Below, in pieces: positions 10,377 to 18,847 of a DNA stretch of 64,000 bases (its first letter is position 1; every line of letters starts with the position of its first letter). The stretch covers positions 73,553 through 137,552 of the forward strand of contig OMOD01000150.1 of the NCBI GenBank assembly GCA_900290255.1, written 5' to 3'. Below the pieces are notes generated by a model. The model made no database searches, had not been told where the DNA came from, and saw only the letters and a program-made list of their open reading frames with translations. This stretch comes from Candidatus Sulfotelmatobacter kueseliae. Lineage in GTDB: Bacteria > Acidobacteriota > Terriglobia > Terriglobales > Acidobacteriaceae. The position numbers and the translations under genes are program-made.

Positions 10377-12094
10377 CCGTTTTGGGGTGTAATTCCCTTT
10401 CCTTCGATGCACTCGTAGCCGCGGCCAGCCGCGAGGCTCTTGTATTCTTCAGTTCTGCCGCTGGGCCACTCGATCACCACGCGCTCAATGCGGTCCCGTT
10501 TCTCCAGTCCAAACGTGACCGGCAGTTCGGATTGCGACAAGTAACTGGAGCCGCCTTTGACCACGCGCGACTGGGTCATGCCTCCGGCAGTAGCGCGCAC
10601 CACCGCGCCGATCGCATCCCGGTTCGACTTGGTCCCCCTCAGCTGAAACCGGATGCTGCGGTTCCCGGCCAGCAGGTCGTTGCGATAGAGGTACGCAGGC
10701 CCGTTGTTGGTGGTCAGCAGCAGGTCTAGATCGCCGTCGCGATCAAAATCGGCGCAGGCCAGACCGCGGCCGACCTTCGGCTGATCAAAGCCTCCGCCAA
10801 CTTCGTCCGCCACATCGCGAAAACTCCCCGCCACATCGCGAAAACTCCCGTTTCCGTTGCTGAGAAACAGCTGCGGCGGCTGCGCGTATCCGACGTTGCC
10901 GCGGATGTTGCGCACCGTTTCATCAATGTGGCCGTTGGCTACGGCGAAATCGAGCCAGCCATCCAGATTGATGTCCACAAAGACGCAGCCAAAACCGAGG
11001 CTGTTCTTGGAGGCCATCCCCACGCCGGCCTGCGCCGCGATATCTTCGAATCCCCTGCCGCTCGCCCGGTACAGGCCGATCATCTCGTTGTCGAAATTGG
11101 TGATGGCCACGCCCGCCGCGCCGGAATTTTCGAAATCGCCAACGTCAACTCCCATGCCCGCGCGCGCTTTTCCTTCTGTACTGAAGGCGAGTCCGGCTTC
11201 GACTGCCGCATCCTTGAATGTGCCGTTGTGCTGGTTGCGATAGAGCTTGTTGGGCTGAGTATCGTTCGCGACCAGCAGGTCGGGCCAGCCGTCGTGATCG
11301 TCGTCGATCAAGGCGACGCCCAATGATTTCGAACTGCTGTCGAAAATCCCGCTGCTCGCGGTGACATCTTCGAAGGTTCCGTCGCCGCGATTGTGAAACA
11401 GCCAGCACGTGGCTCCGCGATAGGCTTCCGGAGTGCAATACGATTTGTGCTTACCGTCGAGACTGCAGAAAATGTCGTGCTCCGGCGACCATTTCACGTA
11501 GTTGCAGACAAAAAGATCCAGCAGGCCATCGCGATCGTAGTCGAACCACAGGGCAGAGGTGCTCAACGCCTCCCGCTTGCCCAAGCCGCTCGTGCTGGTG
11601 ACGTCCACGAACGCGCCCTTGCCGGTGTTGCGGAACAACCGGTTTTGCCCCACGCAGGTGATGAAAATATCGGGGAAGCCATCGTTGTTGTAGTCGCCTA
11701 CGGCAACACCCATGGCGTACATTTCGACATCGAGTCCGGCACGGGCCGTCACGTCGCTAAATGTGCCATTGCCGTTATTGCGATACAGGCGGGGCGTGGT
11801 GCGGTTTGTCTTATGGCCGGGCCAATCCGCGCCGTTGATCAGCAGAATGTCCTGCCAGCCGTCGCGATCGTAATCGAGAAAGGCGCAGCCGGAGCCGAGA
11901 GTCTCAGGCAGAAATTTGCCGCCGAAAGCTCCCGTATTGTGCTGGAATTGAATTCCTGCCTGCGTGGTCACATCGGTAAATCGAAAACCTGGAGACCCGT
12001 TTGCCCCTACCTGCGCGGCCACCGCTGCAAGCCGCGGAAACTGCGACCACGCTGCCAGCCCCGCCACTCCCCCGAGAAAAGACCTGCGATTCAC
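10370..12094 (-). CDS. CRTAC1/ASPIC-UnbV family FG-GAP (VCBS) repeat protein, Tat-type signal
   Basis: 574 residues. Starts MNRRSFLGGVAGLAAW, a twin-arginine-like signal, so it is probably exported folded. The body has about seven FG-GAP/VCBS blades with Ca-binding loops (DYDRDGWQD, DYNNDGFPD, DYDRDGLLD, DDDHDGWPD, DINLDGWLD, DFDRDGDLD), predicting a beta propeller. It ends in the ASPIC/UnbV module (SSYLSQSELPVTFGL then VVIEWPSGRTEEY). The family is abundant in Acidobacteriota and Planctomycetota with little known function. It overlaps the response regulator start by 4 bp, hence part of the kinase-regulator operon. Oddity: an exact 21-bp tandem duplication gives a repeated GSFRDVA in one blade. 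Confidence 0.9.
   Translation of the reverse strand: MNRRSFLGGVAGLAAWSQFPRLAAVAAQVGANGSPGFRFTDVTTQAGIQFQHNTGAFGGKFLPETLGSGCAFLDYDRDGWQDILLINGADWPGHKTNRTTPRLYRNNGNGTFSDVTARAGLDVEMYAMGVAVGDYNNDGFPDIFITCVGQNRLFRNTGKGAFVDVTSTSGLGKREALSTSALWFDYDRDGLLDLFVCNYVKWSPEHDIFCSLDGKHKSYCTPEAYRGATCWLFHNRGDGTFEDVTASSGIFDSSSKSLGVALIDDDHDGWPDLLVANDTQPNKLYRNQHNGTFKDAAVEAGLAFSTEGKARAGMGVDVGDFENSGAAGVAITNFDNEMIGLYRASGRGFEDIAAQAGVGMASKNSLGFGCVFVDINLDGWLDFAVANGHIDETVRNIRGNVGYAQPPQLFLSNGNGSFRDVAGSFRDVADEVGGGFDQPKVGRGLACADFDRDGDLDLLLTTNNGPAYLYRNDLLAGNRSIRFQLRGTKSNRDAIGAVVRATAGGMTQSRVVKGGSSYLSQSELPVTFGLEKRDRIERVVIEWPSGRTEEYKSLAAGRGYECIEGKGITPQNGY
10807..10848. repeat. Exact 21-bp tandem duplication inside the FG-GAP gene
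   Basis: Two identical 21-bp units, 10807-10827 and 10828-10848, lie head to tail and keep the frame. They duplicate seven residues (GSFRDVA/GSFRDVA) at the edge of a propeller blade. This looks like a recent replication-slippage event. Confidence 0.85.
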
Positions 12095-12720
12095 GGAACG
12101 TTCACCAGCCCGGCCCGAATCGCGTACACCACCAGTTCGGCAGTTTTGTGGATTCCCAAGGTGTTCATGATGTTGGCGCGGTGAACCGCCACGGTGTTGG
12201 CGCTGAGCTCGAGAACGGCGGCAATCTCCTTGTTCGACTTGCCGTCCACGATCATTTGCAGAACCTCGAGCTCCCGTGGCGTGAGCGCCTGGTTGCGCTC
12301 GCCCCGGAGGGCCTCCTTCTGTTCGACCTGCGGATCAAACACGGTCTCTCCGGCGGCGACCTTGCGGATCGCAGCTCCCAGCTCGAGGTCTAACGCGTTC
12401 TTGAGAACATATCCCCTGGCTCCAGCCTCGACTGCCTGGCGCACCCAGGTGCCCTCGGTGTGCATGCTCAGCATGAGAACGGCGACTTCCGGGGAGTCGT
12501 CGAGAATCTGCCGCGTGGCTTCGAGGCCGTTCATGCCGGGCAGAGCGCAGTCCATCACCACCACTTGGGGATGAAGTTGCCGGGCGAGTTTGATCGCCGC
12601 CTCGCCGTCGCCCGCTTCGCCGACCACTTCCATGTCGGATTCATCTTCCAGCATGCGCCGGAAACCCCGCCGGACCAGGCTGTGATCATCCACCAGCAAG
12701 ACTGTGATCTTCTTTCCCAT
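12091..12720 (-). CDS. NarL/LuxR-family response regulator
   Basis: 209 residues. N-terminal receiver domain with acidic pair D11/D12, phospho-acceptor D57 (VVVMDCALPGMNG) and the Lys of YVLKNA near residue 107. The C-terminal LuxR helix-turn-helix (LTPRELEVLQMIVDGKSNKEIA then SANTVAVHRANIM) binds DNA. It controls transcription on phosphorylation by the kinase encoded just upstream, whose 3' end it overlaps by 35 bp; its own 3' end overlaps the FG-GAP gene by 4 bp. The strict overlaps argue that all three are one transcript and translationally coupled. Targets cannot be read from the sequence; autoregulation of the operon is a reasonable guess. Confidence 0.95.
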   Translation of the reverse strand: MGKKITVLLVDDHSLVRRGFRRMLEDESDMEVVGEAGDGEAAIKLARQLHPQVVVMDCALPGMNGLEATRQILDDSPEVAVLMLSMHTEGTWVRQAVEAGARGYVLKNALDLELGAAIRKVAAGETVFDPQVEQKEALRGERNQALTPRELEVLQMIVDGKSNKEIAAVLELSANTVAVHRANIMNTLGIHKTAELVVYAIRAGLVNVP

Positions 12721-14062
12721 AGAATTCCGCTTTCTCTCGAGGAATGGCCAGATGCATCAAGGTTCCGCCCTCGGCTGGACGCGTGAAGCTAATCCGGCCC
12801 CCCATGAGTTCGGATCGTTCGCGCATTGCCACCAGGCCAATCCCGCGCCGGTTGGGACTCTCGAACCCGACGCCGTGATCTTCCACGTCCAGTTCCAGCG
12901 CATCGGGCAGGAAGCGCAACCGCACCCACGCCTGCTTCGTCCCCGCGTGCCGCGCCACATTGTTCAGCGCTTCCTGCAAAACGCGGTAAATGTGCACACC
13001 GGCCTCGCCATCCACAGCGAACGGTTCACCCTGCTTCTTATAGGATATGGCAATTCCGGTTTGGCGTTCCACGGTGGGGATGTACCAGTCAAGCGTGCTC
13101 TCCAGCCCTGCCTCGTCGAGCATCACGGGATGCAGCGCCTGAGAGAGACTGCGAACGTTCTCTAACGTCTCTTGCACGGTCTCGAGAACTTCCTGCAAAT
13201 CAGCCCGCAGCGTGGAACCCTCGGGCGCGTGCGTCCCCGCACGGCGCAGCATCGAACCCACGGCGGTCAAGACCTGGCCAAACTCATCGTGCAGTTCGCG
13301 GGAAATGTAGCGGAGGGTGGACTCCTGCGTAGCGATCAGCTTCTGCGCCAGCTCGCTGCGGCGCTCAGAAATCTCGGCCAGGCGCGCAAACAGCCGGCGG
13401 TTCCAGCGCATGATCGAAAGGCTGCTTAACAGAATCGCCAGCAGGGTTGCGGCCAGAAAGATATAGACCTGGAACTGCACCCGGTCGTAGATCTGCACAA
13501 TGCGTTGGCCCGCCTGCTCTTCGTTCTCCGTGTTCTGCACCAGCGCCCGGGCCACGGCGGTGCTCAGCGCGGCTTGCCGCTCCTGCAGTGAGAGTTGAAT
13601 CTGCTCGCGCGCCTCTTTTTCCTTGCCGTCGCGGGCGAGGGCGAAAACCCGGTCCACCGCGTCCCAGAACTGGATAAACGAACTAGTCAAAAACGCGGCC
13701 TGATCCGGCGTCCGGCTGGCCGCGGCCAGCCCCGATTCGAGGCGGATCGCGTCGTCGAGATCGGTGCGGATGCGCTGGAATTGCGCCGACCACGCGGTCA
13801 GAGGATACGGTTCATCTCCGCTCACCATATCGCGCATGGCCACGGCGAGGGAGTTCAGATCATTCTGAATGCGCAGCAGTTGCAGGGAATCTTTGCGGTT
13901 GCGGTCCACCATTTCGGTCTGCAGTTTGCGCAAACCGCTCACCTGCCAGCTGGTGTAAACGAAGTAGGCGACAACCGCCGACAGAGTGATGATGAGCCCC
14001 AGCAGCAGGCCGAAGGTCGGCGAATGGTCTGGCGAACGCTCCGGCGTTGACGGGCGGGACAC
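12686..14062 (-). CDS. Membrane sensor histidine kinase (HisKA_3 type)
   Basis: 458 residues from a GTG at 14062. A longer frame extends to 14209, but its extra 49 residues look non-coding. Topology seen: a membrane helix near residues 17-38 (FGLLLGLIITLSAVVAYFVY), a periplasmic helical sensor of about 170 residues, then a second helix (VYIFLAATLLAILLSSLSI). Cytoplasmic part: HisKA_3 dimerisation/phospho-acceptor (ISRELHDEFGQVL, the His is in RELHDE), then HATPase_c with N box EALNNVARHAG and G boxes DHGVGFE and GIGLVAMRER. Partners the LuxR regulator with which it overlaps by 35 bp. The sensor domain has no motif I recognise, so the stimulus is unknown. Confidence 0.9.
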   Translation of the reverse strand: MSRPSTPERSPDHSPTFGLLLGLIITLSAVVAYFVYTSWQVSGLRKLQTEMVDRNRKDSLQLLRIQNDLNSLAVAMRDMVSGDEPYPLTAWSAQFQRIRTDLDDAIRLESGLAAASRTPDQAAFLTSSFIQFWDAVDRVFALARDGKEKEAREQIQLSLQERQAALSTAVARALVQNTENEEQAGQRIVQIYDRVQFQVYIFLAATLLAILLSSLSIMRWNRRLFARLAEISERRSELAQKLIATQESTLRYISRELHDEFGQVLTAVGSMLRRAGTHAPEGSTLRADLQEVLETVQETLENVRSLSQALHPVMLDEAGLESTLDWYIPTVERQTGIAISYKKQGEPFAVDGEAGVHIYRVLQEALNNVARHAGTKQAWVRLRFLPDALELDVEDHGVGFESPNRRGIGLVAMRERSELMGGRISFTRPAEGGTLMHLAIPREKAEFYGKEDHSLAGG

Positions 14063-14141
14063 GCCCCGAGCATACAACGGCGCGGTGCGGAATGTCACAG
14101 GAGGACGTGGGCCGCTTGCGTCAAGGATGACTGAACCCCTG

Positions 14142-14378
14142 CTAGACGCTTGGGGGAAGCCTCCGACTGGGTTGCAACGCGAATCGAAAAGCCAACAGAA
14201 TCGCCCCACCCAGTAGAATCGTCAGACTCACGACGTTAAGCAAATCGAGTCGGAGTCTCCCGGCCCAGAGCAGCCCAATCACTACTCCCGCGACGAGAGC
14301 CCACAGCAGCGCCCCCCAGAGGGCAGCGCGTGGAGATATCTTCCATTTGAAGGGAGCCACTTCCCAGCTCTCAAACAT
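14142..14378 (-). CDS. Small two-helix membrane protein, unknown function
   Basis: 78 residues from ATG 14378 (a longer in-frame start lies at 14417). Begins MFESWEVAPFKWKIS, followed by two hydrophobic helices (AALWGALLWALVAGVVIGLLW and LNVVSLTILLGGAILLAFRF), suggesting a small integral membrane protein with a basic tail. It ends about 80 bp before the histidine kinase on the same strand and could be the first gene of that operon. No family recognised; the coding call rests on the clear double-helix pattern. Confidence 0.5.
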   Translation of the reverse strand: MFESWEVAPFKWKISPRAALWGALLWALVAGVVIGLLWAGRLRLDLLNVVSLTILLGGAILLAFRFALQPSRRLPPSV

Positions 14379-14522
14379 CGTTAGCACCCTTTCCAGACAG
14401 CAGCCGTCCGCGTACATTCTACCCCTCTGCGATGCAGCGTGCAGCCGTTAGGCACATCTCGCAGCAAATGTGTGACAATGCTTAATTGTGATAACGCTTA
14501 ATAATGAAGCGAATCCAGCGCC

Positions 14523-16439
14523 GTGGAGTCAAACACTAGATTGAGTTCCCCAGCGAAAGAAACCCCGAAGCCCCCGAAGTTCCAGCGACTGAAAGCCGTT
14601 CTGCCCCAAGTCTGGGAGCTGATGCGTCCGCGCCGCGGGCTGCTCGCACTTAGCTTTGGGCTGATGGTGATCAACCGCGTGGCGGGTTTCGTGCTTCCCG
14701 CCTCCACCAAGTTTCTGATCGACGATGTCATCAACAAACATCACCTGGCGGCGCTGCAGCGGCTGGTGGGGATTGTGCTGCTGGCCACCGTCCTGCAGGG
14801 GATCACTTCCTTTGCTTTGACGCAGCTGCTCTCGAAAGCGGCGCAGCGGCTGATCACAGAGCTCCGCCAGAAAGTGCAGAAGCACATTTCGCGGCTCCCG
14901 GTTTCTTTTTACGATGCCAACAAGACCGGCGCTCTGGTTTCGCGCATCATGAGCGACGTGGACGGCATTCGCAACCTGCTGGGTACCGGCCTGGTAGAGT
15001 TCGCGGGAGGGTTGCTGACCTCGGGCATTGCCCTATGGTGGCTGATGCACATCAGCCCTCGCATGACGCTGATTGCGTTGGGATCGCTGGCGGGGTTTGG
15101 CGCATTCTTGAGCAAGGCGTTCGCCACCATCCGTCCGATTTTCCGCGAGCGCAGCAAGATCAACGCCGAAGTCACCGGGCGGCTGACGGAATCGCTGGGC
15201 GGCGTGCGCGTGATCAAGGGATACCACGCAGAAGAGCGGGAGGAAGCGGTATTTGCCACGGGAGTCCGGAGATTGCTCGACAACGTCATGCGTACGCTGA
15301 CGGCGACGTCGGTGATGAGTCTTTCGGCCAGCGTGCTGCTCGGACTCGTCGGCGCGGCCACGATGTACGTCGGCGCGCGCCAGAGCCTGGCCGGCACGCT
15401 CACTCCCGGACAGTTCTTCTCTTTTACCCTCACGCTGCCCTTTCTGGTTGCTCCCATGATGCAGATCGTCGCCATCGGCACCCAGCTCACCGAGGCCCTG
15501 GCTGGGCTGGAGCGCACGCAGGAGATCATGAGCGAGCGCCCGGAAGATCAGGATCCGAAGCGTTCGGTTTCGCTGCCCGATATTGTGGGAACGATCGAAT
15601 TCGATGACGTCAGTTTCAGCTATGACGGTACGCACGAAGTTCTGCGCAACATTTCCTTTCATTCGGAACCGGGCACGGTGACCGCCCTCGTCGGCTCCTC
15701 GGGCTCGGGAAAATCCACCACCATCGGCTTGATCTCCGCTTTCTATGTGCCTACGAAGGGCGCTGTGTACGTGGACGGCGTGGACTTGAGCACGGTGCGG
15801 CTGGGCTCGTATCGCACCCGGCTGGGAGTCGTCTTGCAGGAGTCGTTTCTGTTCGATGGGACCATCCGCGAGAATGTCGCTTTCTCCCGGCCCGCCGCCC
15901 GCGAGGAAGAAATCCTGCGCGCCTGCCGCATCGCCCGCGTGGATGAATTTGCGGAGTCGTTCGCGGACAGATACGACACGGTCGTTGGTGAACGCGGCGT
16001 CAAACTCTCCGGCGGTCAGCGGCAACGCATTTCGATCGCCCGCGCCATTCTGGCGGAGCCGCGTATCCTGATTCTCGACGAAGCAACTTCCAGCCTGGAC
16101 TCGGAATCGGAAGCGATGATCCAGCAGGGCCTCTCGTATCTCATGCAGGGGCGAACCACATTCGTGATTGCGCACCGGCTCTCGACCATCCGGCGTGCCG
16201 ATCAGATCATGGTGATGGAACAGGGACAAATCCTGGAGCGAGGCACGCATGCCGAGCTCTATGCCGCGCGCGGCCGCTATTATGACCTCTATACCCGCCA
16301 GCACGGAGTCGACGAAAATCTGTTCTTGGCGCCGGGCGAAGGCGATGCCGTCGCGGTGAATGGCACGAGCGCCGAAGGCAAGAGCGGCGAGGTTGGAGCA
16401 GCCGAAGCTCTCCGCGTTTTGCGAGGAGAAATGCGCTGA
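14523..16439 (+). CDS. ABC exporter with fused membrane and ATPase domains (MsbA-like)
   Basis: 638 residues, a half-transporter that works as a homodimer. The first about 340 residues form the six-helix ABC membrane domain. The ATPase follows: Walker A GSSGSGKST, Q loop GVVLQESFLFDGTI, signature LSGGQRQR, Walker B ILILDEATSSLDSE, and the switch His in VIAHRLSTI. The family flips lipids, peptides or drugs; the substrate cannot be told. The annotated start is a GTG with a weak RBS, and other starts within the first 20 codons are possible. The MacB-like ABC pair follows within 6 bp, implying one operon for envelope transport. The C-terminal about 60 residues after the ATPase are low-complexity. 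Confidence 0.93.
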   Translation: MESNTRLSSPAKETPKPPKFQRLKAVLPQVWELMRPRRGLLALSFGLMVINRVAGFVLPASTKFLIDDVINKHHLAALQRLVGIVLLATVLQGITSFALTQLLSKAAQRLITELRQKVQKHISRLPVSFYDANKTGALVSRIMSDVDGIRNLLGTGLVEFAGGLLTSGIALWWLMHISPRMTLIALGSLAGFGAFLSKAFATIRPIFRERSKINAEVTGRLTESLGGVRVIKGYHAEEREEAVFATGVRRLLDNVMRTLTATSVMSLSASVLLGLVGAATMYVGARQSLAGTLTPGQFFSFTLTLPFLVAPMMQIVAIGTQLTEALAGLERTQEIMSERPEDQDPKRSVSLPDIVGTIEFDDVSFSYDGTHEVLRNISFHSEPGTVTALVGSSGSGKSTTIGLISAFYVPTKGAVYVDGVDLSTVRLGSYRTRLGVVLQESFLFDGTIRENVAFSRPAAREEEILRACRIARVDEFAESFADRYDTVVGERGVKLSGGQRQRISIARAILAEPRILILDEATSSLDSESEAMIQQGLSYLMQGRTTFVIAHRLSTIRRADQIMVMEQGQILERGTHAELYAARGRYYDLYTRQHGVDENLFLAPGEGDAVAVNGTSAEGKSGEVGAAEALRVLRGEMR

Positions 16440-16444
16440 GTCCC

Positions 16445-17197
16445 ATGACCGCCGCCCCAATGAGTAGCCTTGCCGTCGCCGTTCGCAGCGAAAATCTTTG
16501 CCGCCATTACCACATGGGCGAGACTTTGATCCGCGCCGTCGACGGCGTTTCCCTCGAAGTTCGCGCCGGTGAATTCGTGGCCCTGCTGGGCAGCTCCGGC
16601 TCGGGCAAATCGTCGATGCTGAATCTGATTGCCGGCCTTGACCGTCCGACCTCGGGAACGGTTGTGGTTCAGAATCGAGATCTGGCCAAGCTTTCGCGGG
16701 AGGATCTGGCCAAGTACCGGCTGCACGTTGTCGGCATGGTCTTTCAATCGTTCAACCTGATTCCCAGCATGACTCTGGCCGAGAACGTAGAACTGCCGCT
16801 GCGTTTCGCCGAAGTCGATCGCAGCCAGCGCGAAAATCTGGTTCGTGAAGCTCTGGATCGAGTTGGTCTGCGGGCGCGGAAGGACCATCGTCCGAGCGAG
16901 CTTTCGGGAGGCGAGCAACAACGGGCGGCGCTGGCGCGGGCGCTCATCAATCGTCCACAGCTTTTGCTGGCCGACGAGCCGACCGGCAATCTCGACAGCC
17001 ACACCGGAATCGAAATCATGGATCTGGTTCGTGAATTCAACCGGCAACTGGGTATGACCGTGGTCATGGTGACTCACGAGCGCGCTCTCGCCGAGCGCTA
17101 CGCCGAGCGCATGATTTTCCTGGCGGACGGAAAACTGACTCACGAACAGCCGAACCCACCCGCCGGTGCTCAACCAGGAAGGCAGGGACACGCATGA
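16445..17197 (+). CDS. ABC transporter ATP-binding protein (LolD/MacB type)
   Basis: 250 residues. Walker A LLGSSGSGKSSM, Q loop GMVFQSFNLIPSMT, signature LSGGEQQR, Walker B LLLADEPTGNLDS and the switch His in VTHERALA. The FQSFNLIP and DEPTGNLDS variants are typical of the LolD/MacB/FtsE class that powers FtsX-like permeases. The ATG at 16445 is 5 bp after the exporter stop; a second ATG at 16460 is possible. The stop overlaps the ATG of the permease gene (4-bp ATGA-type overlap), so the two make one complex. Such mechanotransmission systems move lipoproteins or toxins at the inner-membrane surface or periplasm. Confidence 0.94.
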   Translation: MTAAPMSSLAVAVRSENLCRHYHMGETLIRAVDGVSLEVRAGEFVALLGSSGSGKSSMLNLIAGLDRPTSGTVVVQNRDLAKLSREDLAKYRLHVVGMVFQSFNLIPSMTLAENVELPLRFAEVDRSQRENLVREALDRVGLRARKDHRPSELSGGEQQRAALARALINRPQLLLADEPTGNLDSHTGIEIMDLVREFNRQLGMTVVMVTHERALAERYAERMIFLADGKLTHEQPNPPAGAQPGRQGHA

Positions 17198-18603
17198 AGC
17201 TTCCTGATCTTACCGAACTGGCGCTGCGCAATCTGCGCGAATCGGTGCTGCGCAACTCGCTGACCACAATTGGCATCTCGGTGGGCGTGGCATCGCTGGT
17301 TGCCATGCTGTCGCTGGGAATCGGCCTGCAGCAGATGGCGTCGCGCCGTCTGGTAAAGTCGGGGCTCTTTGACACCATCATCGTCACCTCGCGCCGGGAA
17401 CTGCGTGGTATGAGCCGCGAGGAGGAACGCACCGGACCTAACCCGGCCGAAAGCCGGGTTCTCGATGAGCCTGCCCGGCAAGAGATCGAGCGCCTGCCCA
17501 ACGTCCTCGAGGCCTATCCCGACATTCGCTTTCGCACCGAACTGCGCTACGAAGACAAGCCGCATCTCACCACGATTTCCGCTCTGCCCTCTTCGGCGCA
17601 ATCCAACGACGCTTTCGAAGGCATGCAGGGCAGTTTCTTTTCGTCTGAAACGGCCGCGGAAGTGATCCTGCAGAAGTCATTCGCAGAAGAATTGTTGGGC
17701 AAGACTCAGCCGCTGGGAGCCCCCGAACCGAGCGTAGCCGAGTTAGCCCAGCCGCTTCTGGGCAAGGAACTGTTAATGCGCTACGCCCAGCGCGCCGCCG
17801 CGCCACAGCAACCGGCTCCACCCAAGACCAATGAAACCGCATCCGCCGATAACAGCCTGGCCGCGGCCGCCTATTCTGTCGTCTCTCGAGAGCAGAAGCT
17901 CAAGATTGTGGGCCTATCCGATCTCGATGTGGAGAGTATGCGCGGCCCCATGCGGGCGAAGGTGTTCTTGCCCTTGAAGCTGGCCGAGAGCCTCCATGTG
18001 ATGCAGCCAACCGATGTGAGCGAAATCTCGCGGGCGGCGAGCGATCAAACCGTTTATTCCTCGATCAGCGTGCGCGTGAAGAACCCGGCGCAGGTGCAGT
18101 CCGTGGAAGACGCGATCAAGAAACTGGGGTTCAACACCTTCTCGATTGTCGACGCCAGCCGCGGGCTGAGGCAGTTCTTTGGAGTGCTCTATGCGTTCCT
18201 TGGAATCTTCGGCAGCCTGGCGCTGATTGTCGCGTCGATCGGAATCGTCAACACGCTGGTCATGGCGATCCTCGAGCGGCGGCGGGAAATCGGGATCATG
18301 AAAGCGATCGGCGCCAGCGACCGGGACGTCAAGAGCCTCTTTTTTGCCGAGGCCGGCGCCATGGGCATTCTCGGCGGGATCGCAGGGGTCATTCTGGGCT
18401 GGGCCATCGGCCAGGTCATCAACTTCGGCACCAATATTTACCTCAAGCGCCAATCACTGCCTCCGGAACATTTCTGGGCAGTGCCCTGGTGGCTGGTCGT
18501 CTTCGGAATCCTGTTTGCTGTGGGCGTAAGCCTGGTTTCCGGCCGGTATCCAGCCGGACGCGCCGCCAAACTCGATCCCGTTCAGGCGCTGCGCTACGAG
18601 TAA
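17194..18603 (+). CDS. MacB/FtsX-family ABC permease
   Basis: 469 residues. Layout of the MacB class: one N-terminal membrane helix (LTTIGISVGVASLVAMLSLGIG), a periplasmic domain of roughly 280 residues, then three helices, the first containing SIGIVNTLVMAILERRREIGIMKAIGAS, the diagnostic FtsX/MacB segment. The periplasmic domain contains an Ala/Pro/Gln-rich insert near residues 200-225 that looks disordered. Translationally coupled to the ATPase upstream. No periplasmic adaptor or outer-membrane channel is nearby, so it may act alone or with distant partners. Substrate unknown. Confidence 0.92.
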   Translation: MKLPDLTELALRNLRESVLRNSLTTIGISVGVASLVAMLSLGIGLQQMASRRLVKSGLFDTIIVTSRRELRGMSREEERTGPNPAESRVLDEPARQEIERLPNVLEAYPDIRFRTELRYEDKPHLTTISALPSSAQSNDAFEGMQGSFFSSETAAEVILQKSFAEELLGKTQPLGAPEPSVAELAQPLLGKELLMRYAQRAAAPQQPAPPKTNETASADNSLAAAAYSVVSREQKLKIVGLSDLDVESMRGPMRAKVFLPLKLAESLHVMQPTDVSEISRAASDQTVYSSISVRVKNPAQVQSVEDAIKKLGFNTFSIVDASRGLRQFFGVLYAFLGIFGSLALIVASIGIVNTLVMAILERRREIGIMKAIGASDRDVKSLFFAEAGAMGILGGIAGVILGWAIGQVINFGTNIYLKRQSLPPEHFWAVPWWLVVFGILFAVGVSLVSGRYPAGRAAKLDPVQALRYE

Positions 18604-18662
18604 CTCGTGATGCACTTGTTGGGGTTGGGTTTGTTGGCCCGCTCCAGAATGGTTTGAGCAAC

Positions 18663-18797
18663 CGTGGAAGAGCGGCGCTTCAGCGCCGCGTTGGCGGCGC
18701 AGAGAATTCCGGGCTTTAGCCCCGGTGGGTCCCGCGGCCTGGAGGCCGTTGTTTTATTGAGGGCGAGGACGCGGCCCTAAAGGGCCGCTCTTCCACG
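18663..18797. repeat. Palindromic intergenic repeat element
   Basis: CGTGGAAGAGCGGC at 18663-18676 is matched by its near-exact reverse complement at 18784-18797. Inside are smaller hairpins (GGCGCTTCAGCGCC; GGGCTTTAGCCC; GCGGCCTGGAGGCCG; GGGCCCT/AAAGGGCC-type stems). The multi-hairpin unit sits between the MacB-like gene and the esterase and contains no ORF. This architecture is typical of dispersed palindromic repeats in acidobacterial genomes (general knowledge); copy number is not visible here. Confidence 0.6.
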
Positions 18798-18847
18798 CTA
18801 GTTTGAACGTGACCGCTAAAGCAAATCAGCCGTCCACTTCGGTGAAC

